Positions 1 through 9,522 of a stretch of 64,000 bases of DNA are shown piece by piece. The position numbers were made by a program, and so were the translations under genes. Numbering within the stretch: position 1 is the stretch's first letter; each line of letters opens with the position of its first letter. The stretch spans positions 892,501-956,500 of the forward strand of contig NC_013520.1 of NCBI RefSeq assembly GCF_000024945.1. The letters run 5' to 3'. The notes beneath the pieces are model-generated. The model had not been told where the DNA came from. It saw only the letters and a list, made by a program, of their open reading frames with translations, and did not search any database. Source of the DNA: Veillonella parvula DSM 2008. Lineage in GTDB: Bacteria; Bacillota; Negativicutes; Veillonellales; Veillonellaceae.

Positions 1-307
1 CCGCGGTAAGCTCCTGAATGGGTTATTGCGCTCGTGTGATAAGCGTACAGTTCCTATGTCCGTGATGGAGCAAGTAGTTAATGATGTAGAGCGTGACATT
101 CGAAATGAAATTAACCAAGAGGTTACAACTGATCGCATTGGTGAGCTCGTGTTACAACAATTGAAAGATATAGATCAAGTTGCATATGTTCGTTTTGCCA
201 GTGTATATCGTAAGTTTGATAATATTGATAGCTTTATGGAAGAGTTAAAAGCTCTGAAGAAGTTAGACGCTAAAAAGCCAAAACGCAAACCTGTCGTAGA
301 AGAATAA
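1..307 (+). CDS. nrdR: NrdR transcriptional repressor, C-terminal part (5' end outside window)
   Basis: NrdR represses ribonucleotide reductase genes and senses nucleotides through an ATP-cone. The frame is open from the window edge: codons from base 2 read RGKLLNGLLRSCDKRTVP, the start of the ATP-cone, and the remainder (DRIGELVLQQLKDIDQVAYVRFASVYRKF) matches the end of the family. The N-terminal zinc ribbon must lie upstream of the window. A TTG at 26 is not the real start, because the homologous sequence continues upstream of it. The tail is lysine-rich. The family is recognised with good confidence. Confidence 0.9.
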   Translation, partial: RGKLLNGLLRSCDKRTVPMSVMEQVVNDVERDIRNEINQEVTTDRIGELVLQQLKDIDQVAYVRFASVYRKFDNIDSFMEELKALKKLDAKKPKRKPVVEE

Positions 308-336
308 TTGATTCTGTATTACTGATTGGTTATACA
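308..336 (+). promoter_or_regulatory. Putative sigma-A promoter for the dipeptidase/heptose operon
   Basis: TTGATT (308-313) and TATACA (331-336) are separated by 17 nt, about 30 nt upstream of the dipeptidase start. It lies just after the nrdR stop, so it could drive the dipeptidase and the LPS genes that follow. Assigned by consensus matching only. Confidence 0.5.
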
Positions 337-367
337 TAGTTTTGAAATTAGCGATGTGTGAGGCTTT

Positions 368-1294
368 ATGATAGATTTACATTGTGATACGATGATGCAA
401 TTGCTAGATCATCCTCATAGTGGTGGTTTATATTGTAATACTTGGAAAATAGATATAGAAAAATTACAAAAGGCTCATAGCAAGATACAAGACTTTGCAC
501 TCTTTATTAATATGGGTGAGACGAATGACCCTTATGGCCGCTATGAAGAGATGCGTAATTTGTGTGTATCACAAATTCATCACTATGGAGAGCACATACA
601 ACATGTGCTCTCTTATCAAGATGTAGAGTCTGTATACAAGACTGGTAAGATTGGGGCACTTATGTCTATTGAGGAAGGTGGCGTACTAGGTGGCGATTTA
701 AATAAACTTAAACAAGCTTACCAAGATGGAGTCAGACTTATAACGCTAACATGGAACTATCCAAATGGACTTGGCGAGCCACATTGTGGTGAGCAACATA
801 AAAAATTAACATCTAAAGGTGTTGAATTTGTAGAAGCTATGCAAGAGTTAGGGATAATTGTTGATTGCTCTCATCTTAACGATGCTGGTACAGAGCAATT
901 AGGGGATATTCTAGAGGTTCCTTTTATAGCATCTCATTCAAATGCACGGGAAGTTCGGGCTCATACGCGAAATTTGCCAGATAATCTTATTAGACTTATC
1001 GCTAATAAGGGAGGTATTATAGGACTTAATTTTGCACAGAATTTTCTCGGCACATCGCCAATTAGTCGCATTGAAGATATTGTTAAACATGGTCTATATC
1101 TCATCGACAAGGGCGGTGAAGATGTAGTGGCATTAGGAACTGATTTCGATGGGATTCCACCCGACACAGAGATTGCAGATATGTCTCAAATGAGTCGTCT
1201 TTATGATGCTTTTAAAGAGGCAGGTTTATCTGTGGAACAATGTGAAAAGTTATTCTGGAAAAATGCAGATAGACTATTAAAGGAGATTTTATAA
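368..1294 (+). CDS. Membrane dipeptidase (renal dipeptidase family, M19)
   Basis: Zinc-dependent dipeptidase of the M19 amidohydrolase-fold family; members cleave dipeptides, including ones with a D-residue. The family landmarks are present: HCDT near residue 5 (metal ligands H5 and D7), SIEEGG near 100 (bridging glutamate), a histidine in DCSHL near 169, ASHSNAR near 189, and GTDFDG near 258. The length of 308 aa is normal. There is no signal peptide, so it should be cytoplasmic. The start ATG follows a GAGG-type ribosome site. Its stop codon overlaps the gmhA start by one base, which implies co-transcription with LPS genes, although no metabolic link is obvious. Confidence 0.88.
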   Translation: MIDLHCDTMMQLLDHPHSGGLYCNTWKIDIEKLQKAHSKIQDFALFINMGETNDPYGRYEEMRNLCVSQIHHYGEHIQHVLSYQDVESVYKTGKIGALMSIEEGGVLGGDLNKLKQAYQDGVRLITLTWNYPNGLGEPHCGEQHKKLTSKGVEFVEAMQELGIIVDCSHLNDAGTEQLGDILEVPFIASHSNAREVRAHTRNLPDNLIRLIANKGGIIGLNFAQNFLGTSPISRIEDIVKHGLYLIDKGGEDVVALGTDFDGIPPDTEIADMSQMSRLYDAFKEAGLSVEQCEKLFWKNADRLLKEIL

Positions 1295-1863
1295 TGACTG
1301 ATTTAAATCCAATCATTGCTGATCGTTTTACAGAGCATCTTGAAGTGTTTGGTAAAACGATGGAACATATGGATACCATTCAAGAAATCGGATATCGCTG
1401 TAAAGCGGCTTTAGAAAATGGTAATAAAATTTTGTTCTGTGGTAATGGTGGCTCTGCGGCGGACTCTCAACATTTAGCAGCTGAATTGATTTGTCGCTTT
1501 AAAAAGGAACGGCGCTCTCTTGCAGGCATTGCATTAACTACTGATACATCTGCATTAACAGCTATTGCGAATGACTATGATTTTGAATCTGTTTTTGCAC
1601 GTCAAGTAGAGGGCTTAGGCCGTACAGGTGATGTTCTCATCGGTATTTCTACATCTGGTAACTCCAAGAATGTTGTAAAAGCTGTAGAAATGGCCCGTTC
1701 TATCGGTATGCATACCATTGCTTTCACCGGTGAAGGCGGTGGCAAACTAGCAGAACTATGTGATATTACGCTGGCTATTCCCAGTAATGTGACAGCGCGC
1801 ATTCAAGAAATGCATATCTTAGCTGGGCACATTATGTGCGAAATTATTGAAGAAGATTATTAA
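1294..1863 (+). CDS. gmhA: Phosphoheptose isomerase GmhA
   Basis: Converts sedoheptulose 7-phosphate to D-glycero-D-manno-heptose 7-phosphate, the first step of ADP-heptose synthesis. This is a SIS-fold protein with the family signature [15 protein letters not shown] at about residues 50-64, containing the catalytic glutamate, then STSGNS near 111, and a QEMHILAGH segment near the C-terminus that carries the catalytic histidine. Its 189 aa is the usual length. Translation is coupled to the dipeptidase by a one-base stop/start overlap (TAATG). It is followed by hldE, hldD and gmhB, so the whole pathway is clustered. Confidence 0.95.
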   Translation: MTDLNPIIADRFTEHLEVFGKTMEHMDTIQEIGYRCKAALENGNKILFCGNGGSAADSQHLAAELICRFKKERRSLAGIALTTDTSALTAIANDYDFESVFARQVEGLGRTGDVLIGISTSGNSKNVVKAVEMARSIGMHTIAFTGEGGGKLAELCDITLAIPSNVTARIQEMHILAGHIMCEIIEEDY

Positions 1864-1956
1864 CCGATAGGTTTTTACTCATAGATACACATTGTTTCAA
1901 TTAAAAATTTATTTAAATTAGGAACATATGTAATTTTGATAAGGAATAGGTGGATT

Positions 1957-3435
1957 ATGATAAATACTACCATTAGTCAGTTTTTAACAAAGCAACTGCC
2001 AAACTTGAAGATTGCCGTTGTAGGCGATGTAATGGTAGATCGTTATGTTTTTGGTGATGTAAGTCGTATTTCTCCGGAAGCACCGGTTCCTGTAAACCGC
2101 GTGTCCAAGATGAAAGAGGTTCTTGGTGGAGCTGGTAATGTTGCATCTAATCTGTCTAATTTAGACTGTAAAGTATATCTTGGTGCACTAGCAGGTAATG
2201 ATGATCATGGCCGTTTGTTACAACATTTACTTGATACTGATAAAATCGATACGACTGGTTTAATCACTAGTGATGACCGCTCTACTATTACTAAGATGCG
2301 CATATTAGGTGATCGTCAACAGATGATGCGCCTTGATTTTGAAACGATTACAAATTTAACAAATCAAGAAGAGCAAAAATTGTCTGTTTGGTTGGAAAAT
2401 CTATGTAAAACGGGGATAGATGGTATTGTCGTATCTGACTATGGTAAAGGCGTTTGTACACCTACCTTGTTGAAGACAATCTTTGGTTTGGCTAAGGAAT
2501 ATGGTGTTCAAACTATCGTAGATCCTAAGGGTGCAGACTGGTCTAAATACAATGGTGCGACATGTATTACACCGAATGTGAAAGAACTCGGTGAATGTGT
2601 AGGCCGTACATTAGAAAATGATGACGCTACTATCGTAGAGGCTGCTAAGTCTGTACTTGCTACTGTAGATTTAGACTATATTGTGGCCACTCGATCTGCT
2701 AAGGGTATTACGGTTATTGCAAAGGATGGCCGTACATGGCATAATCCTGCTACTCAACAAGAGGTATTCGATGTGAGTGGTGCTGGAGATACCGTTGTAT
2801 CCATGATGATGACTTGTCTTGCAAGTGGTTTATCGATGCGTTTAGCCTTACATATCGCCAATGGTGCAGCGGGTATCGTAGTATCTAAGGTTGGTACGTA
2901 TCCAATACATCGTTCTGAGTTATTAGACTTATGGCATTCCTATAAACATAGTATTCAATCTAAGCCATTATATACGAAGGAAGAGATGAAAGAACTCGTT
3001 TCACAATGGCAAAGCAAAGGTGAAACTGTAGTGTTTACAAATGGTTGTTTTGACATTCTTCACCGTGGACATATCACGTATTTACAAGAAGCTGCGCAGC
3101 TAGGTGATCATTTAATCATTGGATTAAATTCTGATGCATCTGTTCGACGTTTAAAAGGAGAAACACGGCCCATCGTAAGTGAAGCGGATAGAGCGGCCTT
3201 GTTGAGTGCGTTGCAATGTATTGATGGTGTAGTACTATTTGAAGAGGATACACCGGCTGAATTACTGGCGTACCTACGTCCCAATACTCTTGTTAAGGGC
3301 GGAGATTACAAAATAGAAGATATTATTGGACGCGAGTCCGTTGACAATGTAGAGGTTCTTTCATTTAAAGAAGGTTACTCTACATCAGATATTGTAGGGA
3401 AAATAGCCACTATGGCTAAGGAGGGCAAATTATGA
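1957..3435 (+). CDS. hldE: Bifunctional heptose 7-phosphate kinase / heptose 1-phosphate adenylyltransferase HldE
   Basis: Carries out two steps of ADP-heptose synthesis: phosphorylation at C1 and, after dephosphorylation by GmhB, transfer of AMP. The N-terminal ribokinase (PfkB) domain spans about residues 10-320, with DVMVDRY at its start and the anion-hole motif GAGD near 270. The C-terminal nucleotidyltransferase domain begins near 340 with TNGCFDILHRGH (HxGH type). The ATG at 1957 is preferred over an upstream TTG at 1936, because AAGGAATAGGTGG sits just before it. That gives 492 aa, normal for a fused HldE. It overlaps hldD by four bases. Confidence 0.95.
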   Translation: MINTTISQFLTKQLPNLKIAVVGDVMVDRYVFGDVSRISPEAPVPVNRVSKMKEVLGGAGNVASNLSNLDCKVYLGALAGNDDHGRLLQHLLDTDKIDTTGLITSDDRSTITKMRILGDRQQMMRLDFETITNLTNQEEQKLSVWLENLCKTGIDGIVVSDYGKGVCTPTLLKTIFGLAKEYGVQTIVDPKGADWSKYNGATCITPNVKELGECVGRTLENDDATIVEAAKSVLATVDLDYIVATRSAKGITVIAKDGRTWHNPATQQEVFDVSGAGDTVVSMMMTCLASGLSMRLALHIANGAAGIVVSKVGTYPIHRSELLDLWHSYKHSIQSKPLYTKEEMKELVSQWQSKGETVVFTNGCFDILHRGHITYLQEAAQLGDHLIIGLNSDASVRRLKGETRPIVSEADRAALLSALQCIDGVVLFEEDTPAELLAYLRPNTLVKGGDYKIEDIIGRESVDNVEVLSFKEGYSTSDIVGKIATMAKEGKL

Positions 3436-4397
3436 TTATCGTAACAGGTGGTGCTGGTTTTATTGGCAGTAATATTGTGAAAGCACTGAATGATCGTGGT
3501 CGTACAGATATTCTCATCGTAGATGATCTTACAGATGGTCGTAAGATTCGCAATATTCAAAATCTAGAATTTCTAGATTACATCGATTGTGATGATTTTG
3601 ATTGTGCTATTGCTGATGGTACATTCGACGTTGGCCCTATTGAAGTCGTATTTCATGAAGGTGCTTGTGCAGACACAATGGAATATAATGGCAAATACAT
3701 GATGAAGAACAACTATGAAGGTTCTAAAAATCTATTCCATTATTGCCAAGACCGTCGCATTCCATTCATCTATGCCTCCTCTGCATCTACCTATGGTAAT
3801 GGTACAAATGGTTTCGTAGAAAAACCGGAAGCTGAAGAAGCGCTTAACCCATATGCGTATTCTAAATTGTTATTCGACCGTTATGTACGCAAATATGAAG
3901 GTGAATATACTGCGCAAGTTGTTGGGCTACGTTACTTTAATGTATATGGTCCTAATGAAGCCCATAAAGATAAAATGGCTTCTTTAGTACGTCAAATGTT
4001 CTACAAAAATAAAGAAACAGGTATTATTAATCTCTTTGAAGGTACAGATGGCTACGAAGATGGTGGTCAAACACGTGACTTTATCTATGTAAAAGATGTA
4101 GTTAATGTAAACTTCTATTTCTGGGAGCATCCTGAAATCTCTGGTACTTTCAACTGTGGTACAGGTAATGCTCATAGCTTTAACCAATTCATGCAAGCTG
4201 TTATCGACTACAATGGTCAAGGCAAAATTGAATATGTGCCATTCCCAGAGGTGTTAAAGGGTAAATACCAAAGCTTTACAGAGGCTGATACTACTAAATT
4301 GTTAGCCGCTGGCTATGACAAAGGGTTCCATAAAATGGAAGATGCCGTTAAAGAATATTGTGAACTATTAGATAATAACGAAGGGTATTTACGCTAA
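3432..4397 (+). CDS. hldD: ADP-L-glycero-D-manno-heptose 6-epimerase HldD
   Basis: Epimerises ADP-D,D-heptose to ADP-L,D-heptose, the donor for LPS inner core. It is an extended short-chain dehydrogenase: the NADP-binding motif GGAGFIGSN is at residues 6-14, ASSASTYG near 115 supplies the catalytic serine region, and YAYSK near 138 is the YxxxK pair. HEGACADTMEYNG is typical of HldD rather than of UDP-sugar epimerases. The 321 aa length fits. The start overlaps the hldE stop (ATGA), and the stop overlaps the gmhB start, so the three are translationally coupled. Confidence 0.95.
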   Translation: MIIVTGGAGFIGSNIVKALNDRGRTDILIVDDLTDGRKIRNIQNLEFLDYIDCDDFDCAIADGTFDVGPIEVVFHEGACADTMEYNGKYMMKNNYEGSKNLFHYCQDRRIPFIYASSASTYGNGTNGFVEKPEAEEALNPYAYSKLLFDRYVRKYEGEYTAQVVGLRYFNVYGPNEAHKDKMASLVRQMFYKNKETGIINLFEGTDGYEDGGQTRDFIYVKDVVNVNFYFWEHPEISGTFNCGTGNAHSFNQFMQAVIDYNGQGKIEYVPFPEVLKGKYQSFTEADTTKLLAAGYDKGFHKMEDAVKEYCELLDNNEGYLR

Positions 4398-4891
4398 TGC
4401 GCAAGGTATTATTTTTAGATCGCGATGGTGTTATTAACAAGGATGTTAGTTATCTATATAAAATCAGCGATTTAGAGTGGGTAGATGGTGCAAAAGAGGC
4501 CCTTGCTTATGCTTATAGTAAGGGCTATGATCTCATTGTAGTGACAAATCAGAGTGGTGTAGCTCGTGGTTATTATAAAGAATCTGATGTTCAGATTTTA
4601 CATGACTATATGGCTCATGAATTAGATCGCAGTGGAGCACCGATTTTACATTTCTATTACTGTCCACATCATAAAGAAGGTATTGTTCCTCTCTATGCAG
4701 TAGAATGTGAATGTAGAAAGCCTAAACCTGGCATGATTAAGCAAGCCATTAAGGATTATGATGTAAATATATCAAATAGTTTTCTTATCGGTGATAGTCA
4801 GCGTGATGTTGATGCAGCTGAGGCTGCTGGCATTAAGGGGTATCTATTTAAAGGCTCTAATCTATTGGATTTCATTAAAACAATAATTTAA
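4397..4891 (+). CDS. gmhB: D-glycero-beta-D-manno-heptose 1,7-bisphosphate 7-phosphatase GmhB
   Basis: HAD-superfamily phosphatase that removes the C7 phosphate between the kinase and adenylyltransferase steps of HldE. Visible motifs are LDRDGVIN near residue 7 (nucleophile aspartate and second aspartate), TNQSGVARG near 50, a zinc loop with CPHH followed by CECRKPKPGM near 93-115, and GDSQRDVDAA near 136. The 164 aa length is typical. It starts one base inside the hldD stop. With gmhA, hldE and hldD this completes the bacterial ADP-heptose route. Confidence 0.93.
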   Translation: MRKVLFLDRDGVINKDVSYLYKISDLEWVDGAKEALAYAYSKGYDLIVVTNQSGVARGYYKESDVQILHDYMAHELDRSGAPILHFYYCPHHKEGIVPLYAVECECRKPKPGMIKQAIKDYDVNISNSFLIGDSQRDVDAAEAAGIKGYLFKGSNLLDFIKTII

Positions 4892-4961
4892 TCATTTATT
4901 CCATTTAGTTTATTTCGGAAGAATATATTTGGGTTTGTTGTGTTGTATTTGGGGAGGCTTT

Positions 4962-5981
4962 ATGAAAGATTACAAGAATATACTCATCATCAAGATGAGT
5001 TCCTTAGGTGATGTAATTCACGCATTGCCTACCTTGTATGCTGTGCGCAAGAATTGGCCTAATGCGCGTATAACATGGGCTATTCATGAGCAATTCGCTA
5101 GCCTCTTACCTGGTACACCATGGGTTGATGACGTGATTATCATTGACAAAAAACAACTAAAGAAGCCTACGTATTTATATCAATTGCGCAAGGAGCTACA
5201 TAGTCGTCATTTTGATATGACCTTAGACCTTCAATGCATCGCAAAAAGTGCTATTGTTTCTTTATTATCTGGTGCCCCTGAAAAATATGGCTACTGGGAG
5301 CTTCGTGAGGGCAGTAATCTTGTTAATAAAGCATTAGTAGGTGAGCATAAATACGACCATGTTATTGAACGCTATCTGGATACCGTACGCGCCCTTGGTG
5401 GTGAGGTGGAGGAGATTGAATTTCCGATGCCAGCTTACGTTGAGGCTGAAAAATCCATAAAACAAAAGTTGAAATGCCATGGTGTAGATGATGAATATAT
5501 TGTAGTTGTACCAGGGGCACGATGGATTGTTAAGGAGTGGCCACTTCTAAATTTTGGAGAACTTTGTATTCGTTTATGTGAATCTGGTAAGAAGGTTGTT
5601 ATTGTTGGTGCTCCTGATGATGTAGATAAAGGTGCTTTCATAGAAAATTATGTAAAACATAAGAATCTCATCAATTTAGTTGGATCTACAACCATGCCTG
5701 AACTCATTGAGTTGATTCGTCATTGTCAGATTTTTATTAGTGCCGATACGGGACCATTGCATATTGCAAATGCTTTGAAGCGTCCTTTGATTGCCATGTT
5801 TGGTACAACATCACCTAAGCGTACAGGTCCTTATGGTGGTAGTCATGTACATCTCATTATTTCACCTACTTCTAAGGCTACACCTGAGCAACCACTAGTA
5901 GATGATCCAGATTGTATGGCACAAATTCCTGTAGACGCGGTATGGTCAGTGTATGAACAAGTACTTGGAAAGGAACTATAA
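4962..5981 (+). CDS. Family 9 glycosyltransferase, LPS heptosyltransferase I type
   Basis: Predicted to transfer L,D-heptose from ADP-heptose to the lipid A-Kdo core at the inner membrane. The GT9 start ILIIKMSSLGDVIHALP is at about residues 6-22, and the conserved ADP-heptose-binding stretch SADTGPLHIANALKRPLIAMFGTTSP lies near 260 (quoted in part as SADTGPLHIA). The ATG at 4962 follows GGGGAGG; an upstream in-frame TTG at 4929 is less likely. That gives 339 aa. It is most like WaaC, but the exact acceptor cannot be read from sequence. Its stop overlaps the next GT9 gene by one base. Confidence 0.85.
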   Translation: MKDYKNILIIKMSSLGDVIHALPTLYAVRKNWPNARITWAIHEQFASLLPGTPWVDDVIIIDKKQLKKPTYLYQLRKELHSRHFDMTLDLQCIAKSAIVSLLSGAPEKYGYWELREGSNLVNKALVGEHKYDHVIERYLDTVRALGGEVEEIEFPMPAYVEAEKSIKQKLKCHGVDDEYIVVVPGARWIVKEWPLLNFGELCIRLCESGKKVVIVGAPDDVDKGAFIENYVKHKNLINLVGSTTMPELIELIRHCQIFISADTGPLHIANALKRPLIAMFGTTSPKRTGPYGGSHVHLIISPTSKATPEQPLVDDPDCMAQIPVDAVWSVYEQVLGKEL

Positions 5982-7021
5982 TGGAACTAGATTATAAGCG
6001 CATTGTGGTAACCTTTTTAATGCATTTAGGCGATGTTATATTAACGACTCCGTTTTTAGAAGTGCTTCGCAAAGCGGCTCCTCATAGTCATATTACGTAT
6101 GTAATAGATGAAAAATTACAACAAGTAATGGAATATAATCCAAATATTGATGAACTTATTGTTGTAGATAAAAAAGGGCGCCATAATAGCATCTCAGGTC
6201 TCAATGAAGTGGCTCGTGAAATCAATGCTAAGGGAAAAACTGACATAGTCATTAATTTACATCCTAATGAGCGTACTTCATATTTAGCCTGGAAGATTCA
6301 TGCACCTATTACAACTGGTATGAGCCATTTCCTCTTTAGACCATTCATGACAAAGTATACGCGCTTAGATCGTAAAACTCGTCATGCTGCGGATATGTAC
6401 ATTAATGTACTAGAGCAATTAGGTGTAACAGATACTTCCAACTCTGGTTTACATATTGAAATCTGTGAAGAATGGCGTTGTCAGGCTCAAGAGTTTTATT
6501 CTAGTCATGGATTAACTGATACTGATATACTCATTGGATTTAATATCGGTAGCGCCGTTCCTGAGAAACGTTGGCCAGCTGAACGATTTGCGCATGTAGC
6601 AGATTACTTTGGTCGTTTAGGTTATAAGACGGTTTTCTTTGGCGGACCTATGGACCTTGAAATGGTGCAGCCCGTAGTAGAACAAATGGAAACAAAGCCT
6701 ATTGTGGCTACCGGAAAATTCCAGTTAGGTCCTTTGGCAGCGGCTATGAACCGTTGTAATCTATTAATTACTAATGACTCTGGACCAATGCATGTAGGAA
6801 TCAGTCAAGGTGTGCCAATTGTGGCACTGTATGGTCCATCAAATCCATTCTTTTATGGACCTTATCAAGCTCATGCTATCGTTTTAGAAACGATGGATTC
6901 TTATGAGATTGGTAAAAGCATGAAAAAAATTATTAAAGAAGGAAATTATAAAGGTTTATCTGTAATTTCTGAAGAACAGGTTATTAAAGCAGCGGAAACA
7001 TTGCTTTTAGAATCGAAATAA
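5981..7021 (+). CDS. Family 9 glycosyltransferase, LPS heptosyltransferase II type
   Basis: Second ADP-heptose-dependent transferase of the cluster, likely adding the next heptose. It has the GT9 N-terminus (MHLGDVILTTPFLEVL near residue 15), NIGSAVPEKRWPAERFA near 190 (a GSA..KRWP motif typical of WaaF/WaaC) and TNDSGPMHVG near 267. It is divergent from the preceding GT9 but has the same two-domain GT-B layout and 346 aa. It begins at the last base of the upstream stop, so it is coupled to it. WaaF is the nearest functional guess. Confidence 0.82.
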   Translation: MELDYKRIVVTFLMHLGDVILTTPFLEVLRKAAPHSHITYVIDEKLQQVMEYNPNIDELIVVDKKGRHNSISGLNEVAREINAKGKTDIVINLHPNERTSYLAWKIHAPITTGMSHFLFRPFMTKYTRLDRKTRHAADMYINVLEQLGVTDTSNSGLHIEICEEWRCQAQEFYSSHGLTDTDILIGFNIGSAVPEKRWPAERFAHVADYFGRLGYKTVFFGGPMDLEMVQPVVEQMETKPIVATGKFQLGPLAAAMNRCNLLITNDSGPMHVGISQGVPIVALYGPSNPFFYGPYQAHAIVLETMDSYEIGKSMKKIIKEGNYKGLSVISEEQVIKAAETLLLESK

Positions 7022-7025
7022 ACGT

Positions 7026-8009
7026 ATGAACTATATTGTATTTGATTTAGAATGGAACCAACCCTATAGCAATGACATTAGCTTTATGAAGCGCACAAAA
7101 ATGCCGTTGACAGGGGAAATCATTCAAATCGGAGCGGTAAAACTGAATGAAAAGATGGACATTATAGATCATTTTACGATGTTCATCAAACCTCAATATC
7201 TGCCACGGATGCATAAACATGTGCGCGAGTTGACAGGGATAACCACCCATGAGCTCAATCATGGTGTGCCATTCAAGACGGCTATGCAGTACTTTCAAAA
7301 ATGGTGTGGTGATGAATATATGCTGCTTTCTTGGGGATCAGACGATATTCTTATCCTTCGAGAAAATCTTATGCTTCATAAGATGAAAGCATTATCTTAT
7401 GATCAATGGGTAGATGCGCAAATAATTTATTCTTATCAACGCTATGGAACAAGTCAACAGTATTCTGTGGCGCATGCTATGGAGGATCTTAATATATCAA
7501 CGGAGCATTTATCTGCTCATAATGCCTTGCATGATGCAGTTTTTACAGCTCACATTTGTCAGACTTTAGATATTGCACAAGGAATTTTGCATTATGATCT
7601 AATTCGCAAGGAAAGTAGTAATCCTTTCCTATATCCTCCTATTCTTACCTTTTTTATGTATGAAAATTTTTCTGAGAAAAAACGTATTGTTCATGATAGA
7701 AGAGTACGTATGTCCTTCTGTCCGTACTGTCAAACACGTTTAGAAATGACAAGAGCTGAACGATTACAAGGGGATAAGCACCTAGCCATTGGAGTATGTC
7801 CTAAACATGGTGATTTTGCGGTGCAACTTAAAGTTGGAAAGTATACGATTAAGTCCGGCAGTAGTAAATTCTATGTTACTAAGGTACTGACCCATTGTAC
7901 GGATGAAATTCGTTCTCTATATACTCAGAAGTCTGAAATCAATCGCGAAAAAGAGCGAAAATATTTAGAGTATCGTAAGGCGGAACAAGAAAAAGTCCGC
8001 CAAAAATAG
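7026..8009 (+). CDS. DEDDh 3'-5' exonuclease with C-terminal zinc-ribbon-like motif
   Basis: The N-terminal ~190 residues form an RNase T/DnaQ-type exonuclease: FDLEWNQP near residue 6 gives the first two acidic metal ligands, TGITTHEL near 69 is the usual Exo I-II linker, and HNALHDAVFTAHI near 165 supplies the Exo III histidine and aspartate. The resemblance is to KapD-type exonucleases. A later segment has CPYC near 233 and CPKHG near 258, a possible zinc-binding pair, and the C-terminus is a charged K/E/R helix. It starts five bases after the upstream GT9 gene. The substrate is unknown. Confidence 0.75.
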   Translation: MNYIVFDLEWNQPYSNDISFMKRTKMPLTGEIIQIGAVKLNEKMDIIDHFTMFIKPQYLPRMHKHVRELTGITTHELNHGVPFKTAMQYFQKWCGDEYMLLSWGSDDILILRENLMLHKMKALSYDQWVDAQIIYSYQRYGTSQQYSVAHAMEDLNISTEHLSAHNALHDAVFTAHICQTLDIAQGILHYDLIRKESSNPFLYPPILTFFMYENFSEKKRIVHDRRVRMSFCPYCQTRLEMTRAERLQGDKHLAIGVCPKHGDFAVQLKVGKYTIKSGSSKFYVTKVLTHCTDEIRSLYTQKSEINREKERKYLEYRKAEQEKVRQK

Positions 8010-8080
8010 TTATGTAAATTCAAGTTCGTTTTCTGAATTGTACTATATATTAGGATATGAACTTTTAGAAAGGATAGATT

Positions 8081-9472
8081 ATGGAACGTAAATATGCATG
8101 GCATAATTATGATGATGCCACTATGGAAAAGGTATATGCTTTAAGTGATACATATCGTCAATTTTTAGATAATGGTAAAACAGAACGTGAATGTGTTGTG
8201 CAAGCTGTAGAATTTGCAGAAGCAAAGGGCTATATAAATCTAAATGACATTATTAAAAGCAATACGTCAATTAAAGCTGGTGATAAGATTTATTACACAC
8301 ATATGGATAAATCTATTGCTTTATTTAATATTGGTACTGATGATATTGAATTGGGTATGAATATTTTAGGTGCTCATATTGATTCTCCACGCATCGATGT
8401 AAAGCAAAATCCACAATATGAGGATAGTAATTTAGTATTTTGGGATACTCATTACTATGGAGGTATTAAAAAATATCATTGGGTAGCTATGCCTCTTGCT
8501 ATTCATGGTGTTGTGGTAAAAACAGATGGCACCCGCATTAATATCAACATTGGTGATAAAGAAACAGATCCTGTGTTTTGCATTACTGACTTGTTACCTC
8601 ATTTGGGACAAGAACAAATGCAAAAGAATGCAGCTAAAGTAATTGAAGGGGAAGCTCTTGATTTACTCATCGGTAGCCGTCCAGTTAAAGACGAAGAAAA
8701 AGAAGGGGTTACTAAATTTATTAATAGCCTTCTTGAAAAAGAGTATGGATTTATTGAACGTGACTTATTGTCTGCAGAACTAGAAATTGTACCAGCTGGT
8801 AAAGCACGTGATATGGGCTTTGATCGTTCCATGGTAATGGCGTATGGCCAAGATGATCGCGTGTGTGCCTATACATCCTTGGTAGCAATGCTTGAAGTGG
8901 ATAATGTAAAGCGTACTACCTGTTGCTTACTTGTAGATAAAGAGGAAATTGGTTCTGTAGGTGCTACAGGTATGCAATCACGCTTCTTTGAAAATGCAGT
9001 GGCTGAAATTTTAACACTTATGGGTAAACCTAATTCTGTAAGTGTACGTCGTACGTTGGAGAAATCTCGTATGTTATCCTCCGATGTAAGTGCCGGTTAT
9101 GATCCACTCTATGCGTCTGCATATGAAAAGAAAAATGCTTCCTACCTTGGCATGGGCGTAGTATTCAATAAATTTACAGGCTCTCGTGGTAAAGCTGGTT
9201 CTAACGATGCTAATGCTGAGTATATGGGCTTTATCCGTCGTGTCATGGAATCTAACAATGTAACATACCAAACGGCAGAGCTTGGTAAGGTTGATTTAGG
9301 TGGTGGTGGCACCATTGCGTACATCATGGCTCTTTATGGTATGAATGTCATCGACTGTGGTGTAGCCGTTCTTAGCATGCATGCTCCTTGGGAGGTTACA
9401 TCTAAGGCTGATATTTACGAGGCTAAACAATGCTATGTAGCGTTCTTAAATGCAGCTGATGAATCAATCTAA
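8081..9472 (+). CDS. M18 family aminopeptidase
   Basis: Cytoplasmic dizinc aminopeptidase of the M18 (aspartyl aminopeptidase) family, which trims N-terminal residues from peptides. AHIDSPRID near residue 97 contains the first metal histidine and aspartate, DKEEIGSVGATGM near 287 contains the catalytic and metal glutamates, SSDVSAGYDP near 330 follows, and a final SMHAPWEV near 432 carries the last metal histidine. The 463 aa length is normal. The ATG follows AGAAAGGATAG. A 71-bp gap separates it from the exonuclease gene. Confidence 0.9.
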   Translation: MERKYAWHNYDDATMEKVYALSDTYRQFLDNGKTERECVVQAVEFAEAKGYINLNDIIKSNTSIKAGDKIYYTHMDKSIALFNIGTDDIELGMNILGAHIDSPRIDVKQNPQYEDSNLVFWDTHYYGGIKKYHWVAMPLAIHGVVVKTDGTRININIGDKETDPVFCITDLLPHLGQEQMQKNAAKVIEGEALDLLIGSRPVKDEEKEGVTKFINSLLEKEYGFIERDLLSAELEIVPAGKARDMGFDRSMVMAYGQDDRVCAYTSLVAMLEVDNVKRTTCCLLVDKEEIGSVGATGMQSRFFENAVAEILTLMGKPNSVSVRRTLEKSRMLSSDVSAGYDPLYASAYEKKNASYLGMGVVFNKFTGSRGKAGSNDANAEYMGFIRRVMESNNVTYQTAELGKVDLGGGGTIAYIMALYGMNVIDCGVAVLSMHAPWEVTSKADIYEAKQCYVAFLNAADESI

Positions 9473-9522
9473 GATAATGGGGCTTTCACCAATGGTAAAA
9501 GTCCATTCTTTGTGAGGTGTAT

